From: Clostridium sp. D43t1_170807_H7
Lineage (GTDB): Bacteria > Bacillota > Clostridia > Clostridiales > Clostridiaceae
DNA: 43,292 nt
Direction of reading: 5' to 3'
Assembly: GCF_015555905.1 (NCBI RefSeq)
Contig: NZ_JADNLK010000023.1
Coordinates: 1-43,292 of the forward strand
The stretch's first letter is position 1. Each line of letters opens with the position of its first letter. A program made the position numbers and the translations under genes. This document shows, one piece after another, positions 40,666 to 43,292 of the stretch. The notes under the pieces were generated by a model. The model saw only the letters and a list, made by a program, of their open reading frames with translations, was not told the DNA's origin and searched no databases.

Positions 40666-42519
40666 TTATACCTCTTCCTTTAATATAGCTTCTAAGTTTT
40701 TCTTTGCTCTAGTATATCTATCTATACCATAAGTTCCAAAGTCATCACCTTTTGCTTCTTTAATAATTGTCCAAGTACTCCATAGGAAATCTTGATAAAT
40801 TTTATTTATTAAAATTCTTTTTTTGTATTTTTCTTCTACTTTTCCATTAAAGTATATATTTAATAATAACTCCTCTTCATCTTCAGAAAATTTATTTTCT
40901 AAAGAGTGTGCTGCTAAATCCCACATAGGATCATTCATTCCCGCATATTCCCAATCAATTAAATACATTTTATTTTCTCCACTTTTTATAAAGTTTTCAG
41001 CAATAGTATCATTATGACATGGAGTTAATTTAACATCTAATTTATCCATAATATTTTTTAAATATAATACTTTATTTTTAACTTCGTAATAATCCTCAAA
41101 AAATACTGCATTAACTTCATTAGCAAGCTTTTCATACTGCTCTATCTTTCCGTATATATCAAAATCATTAGACATTTTTTTATTATAATTATGAAGTTTT
41201 CTTAATATTTCACACACCATAGTCATATTATTTTGCTTTTTAGTTGCTTCTGGACTTAATGTTTCTGCATTTTCTATGAATCTTGAAATTTTTATTCCAC
41301 TTTCTTCATTAAAATATACTAATTCAGAATCAACACCTACTTCATTAGCATATACAGCATTTTTAATTTCATCTTCTCTACTTATCATTTCTTCTGTACC
41401 ATTACCTGGTACTCTTAATACATAGTACTCATTATCTATTTCTATTTTATAATTCTTATTAGTCATACCTCCAATAGGAGAAATACTATTAATTCTATTT
41501 ATAGAAACATCCATTGAATTACAAATTATTTCTTTTAAGTTTTCTAGATAAATAGATTTTTCCTTTTTATCTATTTTTTTTAATAATACCTTACTTACAT
41601 ATTCATGGTGTTCTTTATTATCTATTTCATGCCATAGTAAGTTATCAATTTTAACATATCCTAATGAATAAGTCCTTGAAATATCAAGCATCATATATTC
41701 ATAATTCATATAAGGATTTTTATTAAATTCATATGCTTGCATCATCTTTTCAAAAAACTCAAAAGATACTTTACTTATTCCTATCATTTCACCATCGATT
41801 TTATTTAATTGTGCAATATCCTTTGATATCTTATAAATTTTGTTATCTTTTATTTCAACAAAAGCTTCATCACCTGAACCACTTTCAGCTGTTATCAGCA
41901 CGCAATCTCTACAAGGATAATTAATTATTTCCCTAATTCCACTTCCCTCAACTACTATATCACTTTCCATTAAAATAAAATCTTCATTTATGTAACTTTC
42001 CACAACTGCTAATGAAGCCATAGTACCTGTCCACTTAAAATTATTATTTTCAACAAAAATTATATTATTATCATTTAATTTATTTTTTATTTCTTCACTC
42101 TTGTATCCAGTAACAATGATTATTTTTTCTATACCATTATATCTAAGTATATTTATACTTTTTTCTATTAAAGTAAGATTATTTATTTCTAAATTACCAA
42201 CTGGTTTATCAAAATTTCTATTTCTTCCTGCTGCAAGTATTACTGCTGTTTTTATAGGAACCTTTTTTTCGGAGTGTAATTCTAGATGCACTTCCTTATT
42301 ATCCTTAAGTTCATTTTCCAATATTATTAGCCCTTTTTTTGTAATGCTATATTTATGCTGTCTACCTTTTATTTCTTTTACAATAAGTTCATCTTTTTCT
42401 AAAGTATCAACTATTGAATTTACCTTTCCTAAGGATATCTTACATTTACTACTTAATGTTCTTTGATTAATTCCTGAATTTTTATTTACTTCTCTTAAAA
42501 TTTTAATTTTATCCTTCAT
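40666..42519 (-). CDS. licCA: Three-domain fusion: winged-helix HTH, cytidylyltransferase (LicC/PntC-like), choline kinase (LicA)
   Basis: 617 residues in three parts. Residues 1-75 are a MarR-like winged helix (INQRTLSSKCKISLGKVNSI, then KYSITKKGL). Residues 90-310 are a sugar-phosphate-type nucleotidyltransferase (TAVILAAG, IIIVTGYK, metal site FILMESDIVV). Its nucleotide loop reads AAGRNRNFDKPVG and lacks the usual GTR; with GTMASL and SGSGDEAFVEI it resembles the PntC-like subgroup more than classical LicC. Residues 325-615 are a LicA-type choline kinase with the phosphate-transfer motifs PCHNDTIAENF (500-510) and LIDWEYAGMNDP (520-531). It should make phosphocholine and then a CDP-alcohol, and may regulate its own operon. 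LicCA fusions are known from Treponema denticola; the HTH adds a third function. Co-transcribed with licB. Confidence 0.88.
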   Translation of the reverse strand: MKDKIKILREVNKNSGINQRTLSSKCKISLGKVNSIVDTLEKDELIVKEIKGRQHKYSITKKGLIILENELKDNKEVHLELHSEKKVPIKTAVILAAGRNRNFDKPVGNLEINNLTLIEKSINILRYNGIEKIIIVTGYKSEEIKNKLNDNNIIFVENNNFKWTGTMASLAVVESYINEDFILMESDIVVEGSGIREIINYPCRDCVLITAESGSGDEAFVEIKDNKIYKISKDIAQLNKIDGEMIGISKVSFEFFEKMMQAYEFNKNPYMNYEYMMLDISRTYSLGYVKIDNLLWHEIDNKEHHEYVSKVLLKKIDKKEKSIYLENLKEIICNSMDVSINRINSISPIGGMTNKNYKIEIDNEYYVLRVPGNGTEEMISREDEIKNAVYANEVGVDSELVYFNEESGIKISRFIENAETLSPEATKKQNNMTMVCEILRKLHNYNKKMSNDFDIYGKIEQYEKLANEVNAVFFEDYYEVKNKVLYLKNIMDKLDVKLTPCHNDTIAENFIKSGENKMYLIDWEYAGMNDPMWDLAAHSLENKFSEDEEELLLNIYFNGKVEEKYKKRILINKIYQDFLWSTWTIIKEAKGDDFGTYGIDRYTRAKKNLEAILKEEV

Positions 42520-42529
42520 AAATCCTCCT

Positions 42530-42550
42530 TATGTTCATTTTTTGAACATA
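42530..42550. promoter_or_regulatory. Perfect inverted repeat over the predicted licCA transcription start (operator candidate)
   Basis: TATGTTCA (42530-42537) and TGAACATA (42543-42550) form a perfect 8-bp inverted repeat with a 5-base spacer. On the minus strand it begins five bases past the -10 box and ends next to the AAGGAGG site. It fits binding of a dimeric winged-helix protein; the natural candidate is the HTH domain encoded just downstream. An RNA hairpin touching the ribosome binding site is the alternative. Confidence 0.65.
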
Positions 42551-42555
42551 TTCTA

Positions 42556-42584
42556 ATTGTAATACATATTTCTTATACTTTCAA
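42556..42584 (-). promoter_or_regulatory. Predicted sigma-A promoter of the licCA-licB operon
   Basis: TTGAAA (-35, 42579-42584) and TACAAT (-10, 42556-42561) are separated by 17 bases on the minus strand. Transcription would start near 42549, inside the inverted repeat at 42530-42550. Confidence 0.65.
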
Positions 42585-42630
42585 TACATTATTTTACTTT
42601 TTTGTGTTTTTATATTGTGTAAATATAAAT

Positions 42631-42658
42631 AAAAAAAGAGGTAATTACCTCTTTTTTT
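42631..42658 (-). terminator. Terminator of rfbB
   Basis: A perfect palindrome, AAAAAAAGAGGTAA followed by its complement TTACCTCTTTTTTT, overlaps the rfbB stop codon and ends in a T-run on both strands. It would stop rfbB transcripts before the licCA promoter. Confidence 0.75.
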
Positions 42659-43292
42659 ATTTATTATACATTTCATTATAGTAATTTAAATACTCACCTG
42701 AAGTAACACTTTTCATCCATTCTTGGTTATCTAAGTACCATTGAATAGTCTTCTTAATCCCAATTTCAAATGTAGTTTCAGGATACCATCCTAACTCATC
42801 TTTTATTTTAGTTGGATCTATTCCATATCTTCTATCATGACCTTTTCTATCTTCAACATATTTAATCAAGTTTTCAGTTACTGCTTTATCAACATTTTCA
42901 TTTAAGTAAGATATTACTGTCTTAACTATTGTTATATTAGTTCTTTCATTATGTCCACCAACGTTATAAACTTCACCACTTCTACCATTGTTTATAACCA
43001 TATCGATAGCTTTAGCATGGTCTTCAACGAATAACCAGTCTCTTATGTTCATTCCATCACCGTAAACTGGTAAATCCTTATGAGCTAAACAGTTATTTAT
43101 TAATAATGGTATTAACTTTTCTGGGAATTGGAATGGTCCATAGTTATTTGAACATCTTGTTATGTTCATTGGCATCTTATAAGTATCATGATAAGCCTTA
43201 ACCATTAAATCTGATCCAGCCTTACTTGATGAATATGGACTATGAGGATCTAATGGAGTAGTTTCCATGAAGTATCCTGTATCTCCTAATGA
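42657..43292 (-). CDS. rfbB: dTDP-glucose 4,6-dehydratase, C-terminal part (runs off the window)
   Basis: The reading frame is open to the window edge, so only about 211 C-terminal residues are seen; the nucleotide-binding N terminus and start lie beyond 43292. The visible part carries the active-site region SPYSSSKAGSD (Y-x3-K), the RCSNNYGPFQFPEKLIPL block, GDGMNIRDWLFVEDH and VEDRKGHDRRYGIDP, all hallmarks of RfbB/RmlB. It converts dTDP-glucose to the 4-keto-6-deoxy sugar, usually for dTDP-L-rhamnose. Other rml genes would be expected upstream outside the window. This adds a second deoxy-sugar branch to the polysaccharide genes here. Confidence 0.93.
   Translation of the reverse strand, partial: SLGDTGYFMETTPLDPHSPYSSSKAGSDLMVKAYHDTYKMPMNITRCSNNYGPFQFPEKLIPLLINNCLAHKDLPVYGDGMNIRDWLFVEDHAKAIDMVINNGRSGEVYNVGGHNERTNITIVKTVISYLNENVDKAVTENLIKYVEDRKGHDRRYGIDPTKIKDELGWYPETTFEIGIKKTIQWYLDNQEWMKSVTSGEYLNYYNEMYNK

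Overview
The window is strongly A+T-rich chromosomal DNA from an endospore-forming, low-GC Firmicute, most likely Clostridium sensu stricto. The main reasons are a gerK-type germinant receptor split into gerKA-gerKC and a divergent gerKB (the layout known from C. perfringens and relatives), AGGAGG-type ribosome binding sites, use of GTG and TTG starts, and short stem plus T-run terminators. Most genes lie on the minus strand. I see no tRNA, rRNA, CRISPR array or intact insertion sequence.

Region 1 (1-11.5 kb) holds housekeeping and sporulation genes: a small alarmone synthetase, a metallophosphoesterase, tyrS, a small P-loop protein, an AlbA/Schlafen-type regulator, the gerK locus, a small zinc-ribbon protein, licC (CTP:phosphocholine cytidylyltransferase) and trpS. 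Region 2 (11.5-31.9 kb) is a large surface-polysaccharide locus. A plus-strand O-antigen-ligase/polymerase-like gene faces galU. Upstream of galU a run of fourteen closely spaced minus-strand genes reads, in transcription order: Wzz-kinase fusion, capD-like dehydratase, phosphoglycosyl transferase, ketoreductase, glycosyltransferase, capE, capF, capG, two more glycosyltransferases, an EpsG-like polymerase, a TagB/TagF/TarL-like polyol-phosphate transferase, tarI and tarJ. A Wzx flippase and a licD-family phosphotransferase sit just upstream of the operon promoter. Region 3 (31.9-38.1 kb) encodes two secreted wall hydrolases with many choline-binding-type repeats (a glucosaminidase and an amidase) and a second Wzx flippase. 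Region 4 (38.4-43.3 kb) has brnQ, the choline transporter gene licB, a three-domain HTH-cytidylyltransferase-choline kinase fusion, and the 3' part of rfbB, which runs off the window.

Read together, the genes describe a cell-surface polymer and the proteins that bind it. CapD/N/M/L/E/F/G-like enzymes could build a FucNAc-containing lipid-linked core, as in Staphylococcus aureus type 5/8 capsule. TarI/TarJ and the TarL-like enzyme could add ribitol phosphate. LicB, the LicCA fusion, LicC and LicD could take up, phosphorylate, activate and transfer phosphocholine. The two hydrolases carry repeats of the type that bind choline residues. This resembles the pneumococcal lic/tar system combined with a staphylococcal capsule core, in a clostridium. 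The most distinctive points are the HTH-LicC-LicA fusion with a perfect inverted repeat over its predicted transcription start, the Wzz protein fused to a degenerate tyrosine-kinase domain, and two nearly equal-length flippases that suggest two exported polymers. Function assignments rest on motifs and neighbours only; no searches were run.
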